Made by a program: the position numbers and the translations under genes. 64,000 bases of DNA, from contig OY978100.1 in the NCBI GenBank assembly GCA_963854735.1, positions 248,001 through 312,000 on the forward strand, in the 5' to 3' direction. The DNA is from Marvania coccoides (lineage: Eukaryota > Chlorophyta > Trebouxiophyceae > Chlorellales > Chlorellaceae). Below, one piece after another: positions 34,363-43,688 of this stretch; position 1 is the stretch's first letter; the number at the start of each line of letters is the position of its first letter. The notes under the pieces were generated by a model that was not told the DNA's origin, made no database searches, and saw only the letters and a list, made by a program, of their open reading frames with translations.

Positions 34363-35467
34363 ATGGGATCCGTACTCATCGGAGAAGCAGAGCGCAGGTG
34401 CAATTTTTTTTCAATTTATTAAAAATAAACCTTTTGTTATTCGCATGCTTTACCGACTAAAGCAGCGTCATCAGACCACTCTAAACCCCCGTTCTCCGAT
34501 TTTTGTTGCAGATACATCATCGGCGGCGCCGAACAGAACGTCAGGGGCGATGGTCGGCAGCGGCAGGACGTTCGGCAGGTGGAGGTGCAGCTGGGGGTGG
34601 TCCCGCAGGCCACGGGGTCCGCACGCATCCGGCTGGGCGGCACCGACGTCATCTGCGCCATAAAAGCCGAAATAGGAACCCCTGACGCTGGCCGCCCAGA
34701 CGCTGGCCGCCTAGAATTCCACGTGGAATGCTCCCCAGTGGCCAGCTCCGCGTTCCGAGGCCGCGGGGGTGAGGAACTGGGCTCAGAGATTGCGCGCGCG
34801 CTGGAACGCAGCATGTTTGTGCCTCCAGCGGGCGCCCCAGCCACCTCAGCTCCCGTCGACGTTTCCGCGCTGCGCATCGTCTCGGGCAAGACCTGCTGGG
34901 TGCTGTACGTGGATGCGCTCATTATGGACCTGGACGGCGCCGCGTTGGACGCTGTGAGCATAGCGGTGAAGGCGGCGCTATCAGACGCAAGAATCCCTAA
35001 AGTGGAGATTGCGCAGGGAGAATCGCCGGAAGATGAGCCCGAGTACGAGGTAGATGACGACCCGGAGCAGGCAGTACGGTTGGATGTGTCACGGGTACCG
35101 CTCACTCTCAGCGTGTGCCTGCTGGGCCGCGCTGCAGTAGTTGACCCCACTGCTGATGAGGAAGAAAGCGCGGCAGCGGCGGTGCAGGTGGCGGCGGACG
35201 CGGCGGGGGTGGTCTGCGGCATGACGAAGCGGGGGGAGAGCTGCATCGAGCCCGCAATGCTGATGGTAAGCAAGCGGACCGGTTTTTATTATCGTTTTTT
35301 CTTTCTTTCATTGATTCACCAAATAGTTTCTTTATTATAAATTTAAACTCAATTATGGCTTGATATTATGTGCTCTGCAGGAGATGATTGGGTTGGCGCA
35401 GAGGCAAGCTGTTCCGCTGCATGCTGCCTTGAATGACCATCTCAACGCCCAGCCAATGCAGTCATAA
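34363..35467 (+). CDS. RRP42: Exosome RNase PH-type subunit RRP42 (EXOSC7), 291 aa
   Basis: Exons 34363-34397, 34512-35265 and 35381-35467. The start M-G-S-V-L-I-G-E-A-E matches the short N-terminus of RRP42. The RNase PH fold is visible: R-G-D-G-R-Q near residue 25, G-S-A-R-I-R-L-G-G-T-D-V and A-E-I-G-T-P. Then come E-C-S-P-V-A-S and the G-R-G-G-E-E-L segment, I-V-S-G-K-T-C-W-V-L-Y-V-D-A-L, D-A-V-S-I-A-V-K-A-A-L, and the second half with D-P-T-A-D-E-E and M-T-K-R-G. As in eukaryotic RRP42, catalytic residues are not expected to be active; it forms part of the exosome ring with RRP41-type partners. A 15-nt duplication gives a D-A-G-R-P repeat around residue 58. Convergent with the FN3 gene downstream. 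Confidence 0.92.
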
Positions 35468-35596
35468 GTGCTTGCTGGGTTTGGAATGTGCCGCTCTGCA
35501 TGCGCGTTGCAATTGGATATGGTTTTTTATTTAAAAACAAAACACTGACATGTTATACAGTAATACTTAAATTAAGAAGCACAACTATATACTTCT

Positions 35597-36557
35597 TCAA
35601 AGGTCAAGACCGTTGGTGGGTCGCCCGTCCTCCGTTTTCCAGTACTCCCCAGTCTGAATGCTGCAGCAGGCATCTGCAGGAGCCGCCCTGAAGCTGGTGC
35701 GCAGCGCAGGCGCAGCCACACAGCCGCACTCCGCCGTGCAGTGCTGCGTCACCTTGCGGTCGCTCCAGTCCGTCTTTTTCACTGCGTTGCTGGGGCACAG
35801 TCCACGCTGCGCAATTTCAGCGCAATTCATAGCGTTGCACAGCTGGGAGGCGGCAGCTGCGCAGGTGGGGGCTGCCTTCTCTGGAACGCACGTCCAGCCA
35901 GGCATCGCTCGGGATTCTTTGGCAAGGGACTCACGCACAGCCGGATGGTCACCCAGCTTGATATCGTTTAAGCTGCTGCTCCAGGCATTCGAGCCCTTGG
36001 GGGTCGCAGTGGCTTCAATGCTGGGCCCTTTGCCCTTCGCCGAGCGCGCCTGCACAAGAAGAAAATAATTACAGCATTTTTAGTAGCTTTCAAAGCGTCA
36101 AATTGTGGTTACTGTTTTTCTATTCAATCGGTAGTGGCGACATGTTTCTCATCGTTCTCCCTATTAAAAAATTGCTCACCGCCACGAGCACTTTATAGTT
36201 GGCGCCGTTGCGCAGCCCCGTCAGCGTGGCTTTGGTCTCAGCCACCTCCGCAGAAGTGACTACCTTGCCATCACTAATGATCATCACCTCGTAGCGGACA
36301 TCACAGGGGCGATTGGAGGGCGGCCACCACTCGGCAGAGAGGCCTCCGTCGGCAGCGGTAAGGTAGAGGTTGCGGGGCGGGGCAGGGAGAGCATTATTGT
36401 TGCATGTTCTCTCCCGAATGGCCTCTAAAACCCCCCCCTGGTTTTGTTCTGGCGCGTTTCTGTCGCGGAGGGCTTCCAGGATGCCCCCTTGATTTTGGCC
36501 CAGCACTTTTGAGATGAGAAAAAGGCCCAGCAGGGCCCGCAGAGCTAGCAACGGCAT
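35597..36557 (-). CDS. Secreted fibronectin-III and ShKT-like cysteine-rich protein, 276 aa
   Basis: Exons 36180-36557 and 35597-36049, joined in phase 0. A signal peptide (residues 1-20, Leu/Ala-rich, ending before Q-N-Q-G-G) is followed by two copies of a 13-residue unit with the pattern Q-N-Q-G-G-[IV]-L-E-A-[LI]-R. Residues ~57-145 form a fibronectin type III domain: P-R-N-L-Y-L ... W-W-P-P, Y-E-V-M-I, and after the splice N-Y-K-V-L-V-A-A-R-S-A-K-G. The C-terminal ~100 residues contain 12 or so cysteines; one block (C-x4-C-x6-G-x-C ... C-x3-C-x-C) resembles an ShKT (SXC) fold. Secreted or wall-attached; binding role inferred only. Confidence 0.7.
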
Positions 36558-37033
36558 TTTCGAAGATATATCGTGGCGATGTATCAGTGAAAATGCAGAA
36601 CAAAGGGAGCATTTGCGATTTTGACTGGTCTCAACTTTCCACCACCGCTGCAGTTTGACCGCTCAAGGGCTGGGTTTTTTTCCAGCTACGGTTTTCAATA
36701 TTACTGCTTACTACTAACTAAGAACGCCAATTTTCAAGGAATTCCTTGTTACAGAGGAGGTTCTGCCGCAGCAGGGTGCCGTTAAAAAAAGGTGATACTA
36801 TGACAAACAGAAAAGAAAGAAGAATAGTAGAGAAGGGAACAAGAAAAACATCGCCATCAATAAGAGGTAATATAGAGAAAAATAGCAAGGGAAAAAATAT
36901 TGCATAGTCATTGTATGACAAAGAATCAGTTAGGGATACCGGGTTCATTTTTCAGGGCGGGGATAAGCCGCTCACAGTAGTATATCAATCATCATTTTTG
37001 TTAGCACACGATTGCGTTTAATAGAGGGGTACT
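36558..37033. other. Intergenic, no gene
   Basis: AT-rich DNA upstream of the FN3 gene and downstream of the PHT4-type gene. The open frame 36718-36948 (minus) is Phe/Leu-rich from AT-rich DNA and is not called. Confidence 0.5.
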
Positions 37034-38560
37034 TTACTCAAACTGCTGCTCAGCAGAGGCCCACTTCAGGTAAACCCCGGCGCCCAGAATGTAGACCCCG
37101 GCAGCGCCAGAAAAAATCAACCCCCAGTCGGAGTTGGTTTGATGCAGCACCAGCCCCGTGGCAAAAATACTGGCAGAGCCAGCCACGCTCGCCAGCCCGT
37201 TGCTCAAGCCAAACATGACGCCAGCCCACTTTGACGAAATGTCTTGGTGGTTGCTGCCGTACCCCGCGGCAGAGAATCCGCCGAGTGCCAGCCATGCGCT
37301 GACCAACGTCACTGCATCGAACGCACTGCCCCCCTCCGGTTGTGCCGCCAGCCGCAGCAGGCACGCAGCGGGGCCAAGCGACGCCACCAGCTGCATGAGT
37401 TTGCGGGTCTGTGTCTTGGTGAGCACCTTGTTGTTCACCATGGAGTCGGCGATCCAGCCAGCGGCGTTGGTAGTCAACACGGTGGCGATGAACGGCACAA
37501 GGCAAAATGCTGCGCTGGAAGCTACGTCCAGGTGGTACACCTCGCTGTAATAGGTCGGCAGCCAAGAGAATGCAAGGCAGGAGCCCACGCCCACCGACAC
37601 CTGCGCGGCGACGATGGCCCAGAAGGCTTTGCTGGCGGCAAACTCCCGCCACGGCACGTCCTGAAACCGCAAGGAGCTGTCAGTGCTGTTGGCGGTGGCG
37701 CCGTCTTTCGTGGACGGCACGAACAGCGCCTTGATGTTGCTAGCAAAGGCGCCGAGGCTGGTTTCCGCGGCCTTGGCCGCCTGCGCCTCCTCCTTAGCTG
37801 CCTTTTCGGACGCCAGCAGCGGCGACCAGAAGATGAGCCACACCAGGCCTAGGCTGCCGAAGATGTAGAAAACCGACTCCCACCCCAGCTCGGAGATGAG
37901 AATGGGGGCGATGAGGTAGGAGGCGATGGTCCCCAGCTGATGGCCGCTGTAGATAAACGAAAGAGCGCGGCTGCGGTGGGTGTCTGACACAGAGTCCCTG
38001 ACAATGTTTTGCACAGAGGGGTAGGCGACGCCCTCGCCCACGCCCATCAATGCCCGGGCCATCAGCAGCTCCGATAGATTCCCAGCGGCGGCCACGGGCG
38101 TGGCCATTGTGAACAGGGACCACATGACTACGCCGGCGCCAAGAACGGCTTTTGCCGAAAATCTAGTCGCGAGGACGCCGCCCAGAATATTTGTGACGGT
38201 GTAGCCGATGAAGAATGCGGCAGAAACAGTGCCTTTGACGCCGTCGTCCCAGGCAAACTCGTGGGACATGGGCAGAATGGCCACACTCATGGCCGCGCGG
38301 TCGATGCTGCAAATGAAGCTCACTGCCGAGGTGAGGCCGATGAGCGCCAACACATTCCGTTTTGATTGGTCCTCCGCGGTTGTGGGGGCGGCTTCAATGG
38401 CAGGGCGGGAGAGGAAGGAAGGCAAAGGGAGGAGTGGGCGCTGTTGCGTGGGGGTGCTAAAACGAGCCCTGGGGGCGGCCTCGGCGCTGGTGCGGGCGGT
38501 AATGCGTGCGCATTGGTGGCGCCTATGGATGACAGTGGACCCGGGCATTCTGGCAGCCAT
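37034..38560 (-). CDS. PHT4-like: PHT4-type plastid anion/phosphate transporter (MFS), 508 aa
   Basis: Single exon, 508 residues from ATG at 38560. The first ~60 residues are rich in Arg, Ala, Ser and Thr and poor in acids, as in a plastid targeting peptide. The rest is an MFS transporter of the SLC17/PHT4 group: C-S-I-D-R-A-A-M-S-V-A-I near TM1, the motif G-Y-T-V-T-N-I-L-G-G, G-V-G-E-G-V-A-Y-P-S, then S-G-H-Q-L-G-T, and in the second half W-L-P-T-Y-Y-S-E-V-Y. PHT4 members carry phosphate or ascorbate across plastid and other membranes, driven by Na+ or H+. Substrate choice is not determined by these motifs. Twelve spans are consistent with the hydrophobic profile. Confidence 0.88.
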   Translation of the reverse strand: MAARMPGSTVIHRRHQCARITARTSAEAAPRARFSTPTQQRPLLPLPSFLSRPAIEAAPTTAEDQSKRNVLALIGLTSAVSFICSIDRAAMSVAILPMSHEFAWDDGVKGTVSAAFFIGYTVTNILGGVLATRFSAKAVLGAGVVMWSLFTMATPVAAAGNLSELLMARALMGVGEGVAYPSVQNIVRDSVSDTHRSRALSFIYSGHQLGTIASYLIAPILISELGWESVFYIFGSLGLVWLIFWSPLLASEKAAKEEAQAAKAAETSLGAFASNIKALFVPSTKDGATANSTDSSLRFQDVPWREFAASKAFWAIVAAQVSVGVGSCLAFSWLPTYYSEVYHLDVASSAAFCLVPFIATVLTTNAAGWIADSMVNNKVLTKTQTRKLMQLVASLGPAACLLRLAAQPEGGSAFDAVTLVSAWLALGGFSAAGYGSNHQDISSKWAGVMFGLSNGLASVAGSASIFATGLVLHQTNSDWGLIFSGAAGVYILGAGVYLKWASAEQQFE

Positions 38561-39636
38561 CAGTGAGTATCCCTAAAGCAAAGGATCGCGCTCGTCAGAT
38601 TCAATCGACGAAAAATTCACAATCCAGACCCACACCCAATCAAGCAGGGTGGCCAATTCCTCACCTTGGACATTAACATCGTCAGCGTCTGTTTTTGAAC
38701 GCGGCAAAGAGGGAGACAGAACTAAACTTGCTGCCCAAACAAAAGAGGAACACCGCCAACAATCTCTGCCTACGCAACTGTTCGCTCCCTAGAACTGATG
38801 AAATACCAAAGATTCGATCGTTGACACTCTAATAACAGTGGTTAGACTTTTTGCTCGGCACACGGCTGTCCGACCCGAATTTGTTTGTTATATTTGTTTT
38901 GGCTCGAAATCCGCTTTGGGGCCGGAGAAAGCTTTGCTTCTGGTATTTTCAGTGAGATGGCAACGCTTCAAATTCAATTATGATGCTTCAACGGGAAGTT
39001 AACCTTGTTAGACTGAACTTATTCTTGCTTTCCTGAATTTGGACGCGTCGACCTGCCTCGTGTTTTTCATCGACGGCAATGTAGTCACCCTGTTTGGCAT
39101 CCCTACCTTACACATAATGTAGAGACATGCGACTATGCCATGCAAGCACCGCTTCACATTTTCGTATCGACACCAAGATGGGATTTCCACTAACGAACGT
39201 GAGTCATTTTGGCCAGCATTGCGCCGAGGAAACGAGCACCAGTTACAACAATCAGGGTATTGCAAACTCAGTGTGAAGTGCCGTACGCACCCCATCGGAG
39301 CTCCAGATGCCCCTCAGATTTCATCCATACAGCTAGTTGCAAGTCTGTAGAGGCCCCATTTCTTCTGGTTTAGTAAAATGAGAATAGCTCTGGGCACATT
39401 TTGCTGAACACAAGGGCAATGCAAGATGAACGAGCTTAATTTCATTCGAACGTGTATATTATTACTTGAATCTCCAGATTCATTGGCCCCCGCAGCTTTG
39501 CTGCGGGGGCCTGGTTTACGCGAGCTGGCCAGTCAGAATCCTGCCAGGGAGATCCACGAGCGCAGAAATATGCCTTTTCCGTACGGTAACCTCTCTTGGT
39601 GCTGCGGAAAAAGAGTTGGATGCGCTCACGACCGCG
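38561..39636. other. Intergenic DNA with a perfect hairpin
   Basis: AT-rich except for the last 150 bases, which become GC-rich and open in the frame of the following gene. A perfect 12-bp inverted repeat lies at 39485-39511. Short frames at 39008-39350 on both strands are not supported. Confidence 0.45.
39485..39511. repeat. Perfect 12-bp inverted repeat with a 3-nt loop
   Basis: Arm GGCCCCCGCAGC, loop TTT, arm GCTGCGGGGGCC. It stands out in an AT-rich surrounding and could fold into a very stable hairpin in DNA or RNA. There is no T-run after it on either strand, so a Pol III or bacterial-type terminator is unlikely. Confidence 0.8.
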
Positions 39637-40071
39637 ATGAAGACGGCGCAGCCTAGGGTGAAGCTGGGACCGATTAGGATGGAGGTAAAGCTCACCGTGC
39701 AAGGCATTGTGGCTGCCCTCCACTCCATATCAGAGGAAGTTGCGGCAGCGCACCTGCCGGCGCTGGAGGCCTTATTCCAGCAAATAAAAGAGGCGGAGCA
39801 GAAGTTTGCGGTCGCACAGGTGCAGGTGGGCAAGCAGCAGACGCGGGCTGCGGAGCGCGTGGAGAGATCGCTTTTTCCCGGAAGGGCCAGCGGGCGAAGC
39901 AAGGGCCACTTCACAGCCGGAGGAGGCCGCGGCGAAGAGGAGGAGGATGCAGCAGAGTTCTCGCATGTGAAATCTGCTGGGAGGCCGAAAACCGGCGCGC
40001 GTGGGAGCGAGAGGCGGGGCTACTTATCTCCGGCGGGCGGCAAAGCGGCTGAGGAAGACGATACTTTTTGA
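39637..40071 (+). CDS. Hypothetical helical, basic/acidic protein, at least 144 aa; 5' end uncertain
   Basis: The frame is open from 39466, but the first in-frame ATG is 39637. Coding-like sequence (an E-K-E-L-D-A-L helix) begins before it, at about 39590, so an upstream exon or a lost start is likely. The product has a long predicted helix (residues ~25-75, heptad-like L/A/V spacing) followed by a Gly/Arg/Glu-rich tail that alternates basic and acidic runs. No domain is recognised. It may be the end of a gene whose 5' part was cut off in this rearranged zone. Confidence 0.4.
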   Translation: MKTAQPRVKLGPIRMEVKLTVQGIVAALHSISEEVAAAHLPALEALFQQIKEAEQKFAVAQVQVGKQQTRAAERVERSLFPGRASGRSKGHFTAGGGRGEEEEDAAEFSHVKSAGRPKTGARGSERRGYLSPAGGKAAEEDDTF

Positions 40072-40682
40072 AGTACACCGTTTTTTACTGATTGATAACT
40101 TTATTTATTTATTATTTAATTTTTTGAATTGAAATCACTGAGTTTCCTCTCTGGAAATTGATGTAAACTGTACGTGCAATATAGCTGGAGGAGTGCATAC
40201 AACTCCACGAGGCGTGCCAATGGGACCTTAATCGAGCTTTGATAAATCATTATAAATAATGTTTATTCATAAGCAGCGGCGTGTGTAGTGTTGGCGGCTC
40301 GCAAGTGTACGCTGAACGTGCGTGAACCGCCGATCACGACAAGCACGTGAAAACTCCAAAAACAATCGCGCCAAGTTACAACAGCCTGCGGAGCTATCAA
40401 ATATAATATTAAAAAAAATTGGGTCCAGCGCAAAGGGTATAATAACACTGTTTCGCACCCCCAAAAATGTTCAACTGATGAGAGTACGAAGGCCGAGAAT
40501 CGCTGTACTTTGCTCGTATTTAGAGCTTAAACCAAACAGAATGAAATAAAAAAATAAAGCAAAGAATCCACACGCACGAGGAGGTGCGCCAAGTGTCTGG
40601 CGATAAAAATTGTGTCACTGTGCCGGTGGGCAACGGCGAAGAGTTCAAAATATACGTAATAAAAATCTCCAGGGAGGCGCTT
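40072..40682. other. Intergenic, no gene
   Basis: AT-rich DNA; short frames at 40263-40549 are not supported. Confidence 0.5.
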
Positions 40683-41727
40683 TTACAATTCAAGGTTACA
40701 CAAAGCTTGCGCAGCCTCGTCTTCCGTAATTATTTCTTGCTCTGCCGCCATTGAAACAAATTCTTCAAGTTGAGAAACCTTCGACGCTCGTGAGTGGGGC
40801 TCCTTCAGGACAAGATCCAATTGACCGCCATCACGCAGCTGCGAAAGAAAATCGTCATATTTATCAGCGGGGATTTTTATACATTCAGGATCCTGCTCAG
40901 GTGGAGGCGTAAGGGCTCGTTTGGCTGCCGCCGCCGCCACGCAAGCTTGACGCTCCTCATTTTCCAACAGTTTGGGCAGCAATCCTTCTAAATAAAATAT
41001 GTGGGCGGCCGGGAGCAGCTGTTGAAACCACATAGCCTGCGATTGGGCATCCCAAGGCACGTCCCAAAACGCCAAATTGTCGCCCACGCCTGCCACGACC
41101 ACCGCTTTTGGAGGGCTGCCAAGCCAGTCCACGAGCTCAGAGCTCACGGCAATCGTGAACTGCACAACGGCCTGACACTCTGCTGCCACGGGGAGGTGAT
41201 CAGGTTCCCTTGAGGGGGCCTTAACCTCTAAAATGAAGGCCTCAGACTTGGCTTCGTTCACCACCCAGTAGTCCATCGATGCGCCAAGTGCGGGTAGTCT
41301 GGGTGCAGGAGAAGGCCAACTTCGTGAAGCTTGTAGACGTCCCCCGTTCTCTTCTGCGATTTAGAAGGTAGAACCAGGTGAAATGGGGCGAAATCGCCTT
41401 CAGAAACGGAGCTAAATAGCTTACCTGAAGATCAAGGATGTAATTGTCAACGATGCTGCGCTGCAGATCGATCCCCCGCTGCATGTGCGTGGTAACCTTA
41501 GGCGGGTTAAACATTTCGTGAAAGACAGCCTCGATAGAGGGGTGTGGAACGAGCCCAGCGATGCTCGCAATTGTGCTGGCTGTAACTCGCGGTTTCCGCT
41601 CATCAAGCCACTCTTCTGAGCCCTGCTTCATCTCATATAATTTCTTGGCCTTCTCTGAACAATATACAAGTGTCCCCAGGGCCTCCATTTGCCGCTTCTG
41701 GATCGGGTCGATGGACATCGATGCCAT
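40683..41727 (-). pseudogene. YqaJ-type viral recombinase nuclease, broken by a one-base frameshift
   Basis: Exon 1 is 41425-41727 (101 codons). It contains M-K-Q-G-S-E-E-W-L-D-E-R-K and R-V-T-A-S-T, the entry motif of YqaJ/lambda-exonuclease-like nucleases. Exon 2 runs 40683-41353 after an acceptor ending CGCAG and starts with K-L-H-E-V-G-L-L-L-H-P-D-Y-P-H-L. At 41284-41285 the frame is off by one base. After the shift the sequence continues correctly as A-S-M-D-Y-W ... A-F-I-L-E-V-K-A-P, carrying the catalytic Asp and E-x-K. An acidic Pro/Gln-containing C-terminus follows. The family is common in DNA viruses, phages and mobile elements; in algae it is often of such origin, but it can also be domesticated. 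Whether the shift is real or a sequencing error cannot be told here. Confidence 0.7.
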
Positions 41728-41878
41728 ATTTAAAGTTTAGGCTACAATTCAAGTTGCCTGAAGCATAAAGCTGGCATTAATGATCTCATGCATTGATTAA
41801 ATGCGGCGAAACGTGCCGAAACGCTCGGAAAAGCGCGGAGTGCCCTTAAAAGTGGTGGCCCAGTGATAGTGTTCTTGC

Positions 41879-42130
41879 TTAGTAGTTTCCGCTCATGACA
41901 GCCTCTCGAAAAGCGGTGGCCGTGGGGGGCTGCATCACCACTCCAGAGTCGCGCTCCAGGGCGGCCGCAAGGTCGGTATATCCCAGGTGAGCCAGCGCCT
42001 GCTCCAAAATTCGTATGTACTCCACTACTCGGTTTATCATGTTGCGCGGTCCAATTTGATTGCGCGGCGATCGTCCCCTTTCGTTGGGTGCGTGTCCCTT
42101 GTCCTTCATCATCGGGCGCACCAAACCCAT
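41879..42130 (-). CDS. LisH-CTLH mini-protein (WDR26/GID7-like N-terminal module), 83 aa
   Basis: ATG at 42130, stop at 41879. After a basic ~28-residue leader, residues ~30-83 match a LisH helix pair and the first part of the CTLH motif: V-V-E-Y-I-R-I-L ... L-G-Y-T-D-L-A-A-A-L-E-R-D-S-G, then F-R-E-A-V-M-S-G-N-Y. In WDR26/GID7 and related CTLH (GID) E3 ligase subunits this is followed by the rest of CTLH and WD40 repeats; here the frame stops. It may be a decayed fragment, or a short protein that interferes with LisH dimerisation. The nearby YqaJ relic suggests a rearranged zone. Confidence 0.5.
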   Translation of the reverse strand: MGLVRPMMKDKGHAPNERGRSPRNQIGPRNMINRVVEYIRILEQALAHLGYTDLAAALERDSGVVMQPPTATAFREAVMSGNY

Positions 42131-42293
42131 AAAAAACCATAAAAATTCTTGTGAAAAAAAAATTCGTGTGTAAAAAAAATCTTGAGACGACTTCGCCACT
42201 GATGAGGAGTTTTTTTTATTATGTAATTAAATTTACAGTTTTCAAAGGTTTTTAAAAGCATTATTCATCTGCCAGCTGGCACCGACCCAGTCT

Positions 42294-43688
42294 TTAGGGT
42301 TCATATTCTTCCAGTGCCTCCGCTTCTGCCGCCTTGACGATATACTTCAGAGCATCGCGCAAAAATTCCTTCTTCTCGCCAAGCAAACGCAGCTGAGCCC
42401 CCATATGAGCGTCGCGGTGGCGGATGACCGGCCCCAGCACTTGTTCCAAGCCAGTACTTTTCGCGGACGCCGAGAGGGGCATGGGCACATGGCCAGCTGC
42501 CAAGAAGCCCAGCGCGTTCCTGCCTGCGTCAAGCTGAAGTTCGCTGAGCACTTGCGCCTGCTCTCCGGCGTCCGCTCGCAGGCTCAGCTGCACAAATGCC
42601 TGAGCCATCGCCGGCTCCACCATGACGTCGAAATCCTTCAAGATTTGAAGGATTTCGCGTCCGTGGGCCTCTGAGAACCCGGCCCACGTCTTGTACTCCA
42701 TCACCACCGCGAGCTGTGCCAGTCGCGTTCCCAGCGAGAACAGACAGTCAAGCACGGCACCTTGCGTGCCGAGGCGCAGCTCGGCCCCTCTCCTCCCATG
42801 GTCCAGGAGGGTTGAATTCACCGCGATTATGGACAGCAAGGCCTGTGAGACCATCCCAGCGGCCCAATTTGACATGTGCGACTGCGCAAAGGGGGAGAGA
42901 ATTTCTTCAAACTATTAAAAAAAATCTATTAATTTTACTTTTTCATTTTTTTGTAAGAATATAAAGTTTGTGAATTTAGCAAAAATTAACAGATCTTAAT
43001 TAAATACAAAAAAAAAAAAAAAAAAAAAAAAAAAACTTACGTAGCACAAATGCACATCATGAATGCCATGAAACCGAAGCTGCATCGACTTGTTTCCTGA
43101 CGCGAACATCAGGTAAGGTGCTAGCCCGTCAACGAGGGGCATCAGGCCCAGCATGCTGGTCCGGGTCAGCATGACCGCCACAGCTTGTTGGTGCTGCGGC
43201 TGCAGTTTTTTGGTGGAAACTATGTAGTCGCTGTGCACCGCCTGATTCATGACGATGCCGCCAACGACAGGGTCGTCGGGTAGCGATGGCTGGTTGAGCG
43301 CGGCGCTGGGGCCGATCGCCAAAAAAAAGGCGGCAGCTTGTCCATGCTGCAGGGGAGTCATGACGGTCCTGCTCAAGCACAGAGGCCGCACGTCGACACC
43401 CAGCTCCCCCATAGTGATTGCACCTGCTCGGAGCAGATCGTACATGGCTTCCAGGGCGGGCGAAATTATGGCGTCTTTTTTTTCCAAATCACCAAGCTCT
43501 CGCTTGATGTCTGCTTTGGCTGCTCTCTGCCGCTCCAGCATCGTCTTTTCTACCACTTGGTTGCTGGATCTGGCGCCGACGGATGACACCACCCCAGCCA
43601 TGCCCGTGTTGGGGGACCTCAGCGGGGCGGCGCGCATGATCTCGGGAGAAAGGTCATTACGCAGTCGCTTGCTGCCTGTCATGTACAT
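42294..43688 (-). CDS. Unrecognised protein, 411 aa
   Basis: Exons 43041-43688 and 42294-42881, joined in phase 0. The first 60 residues are basic/Ser-rich with a K-R-L-R nuclear-localisation-like cluster, then a charged helical stretch (R-Q-R-A-A-K-A-D-I-K-R-E-L). The remainder is a regular mixture of hydrophobic helices, with no membrane spans, zinc sites or catalytic motifs that I recognise. The only intron has a 28-nt T run (on the coding strand) starting one base after the GTAAG donor. A perfect 13-bp hairpin lies inside exon 2 (42629-42657). Composition supports a real gene. Confidence 0.6.
42629..42657. repeat. Perfect 13-bp inverted repeat in coding sequence
   Basis: Arms CGAAATCCTTCAA and TTGAAGGATTTCG around the loop GAT. 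The coding strand reads through it as E-I-L-Q-I-L-K-D-F. It may be coincidental or may form a stem in the mRNA. Confidence 0.7.
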
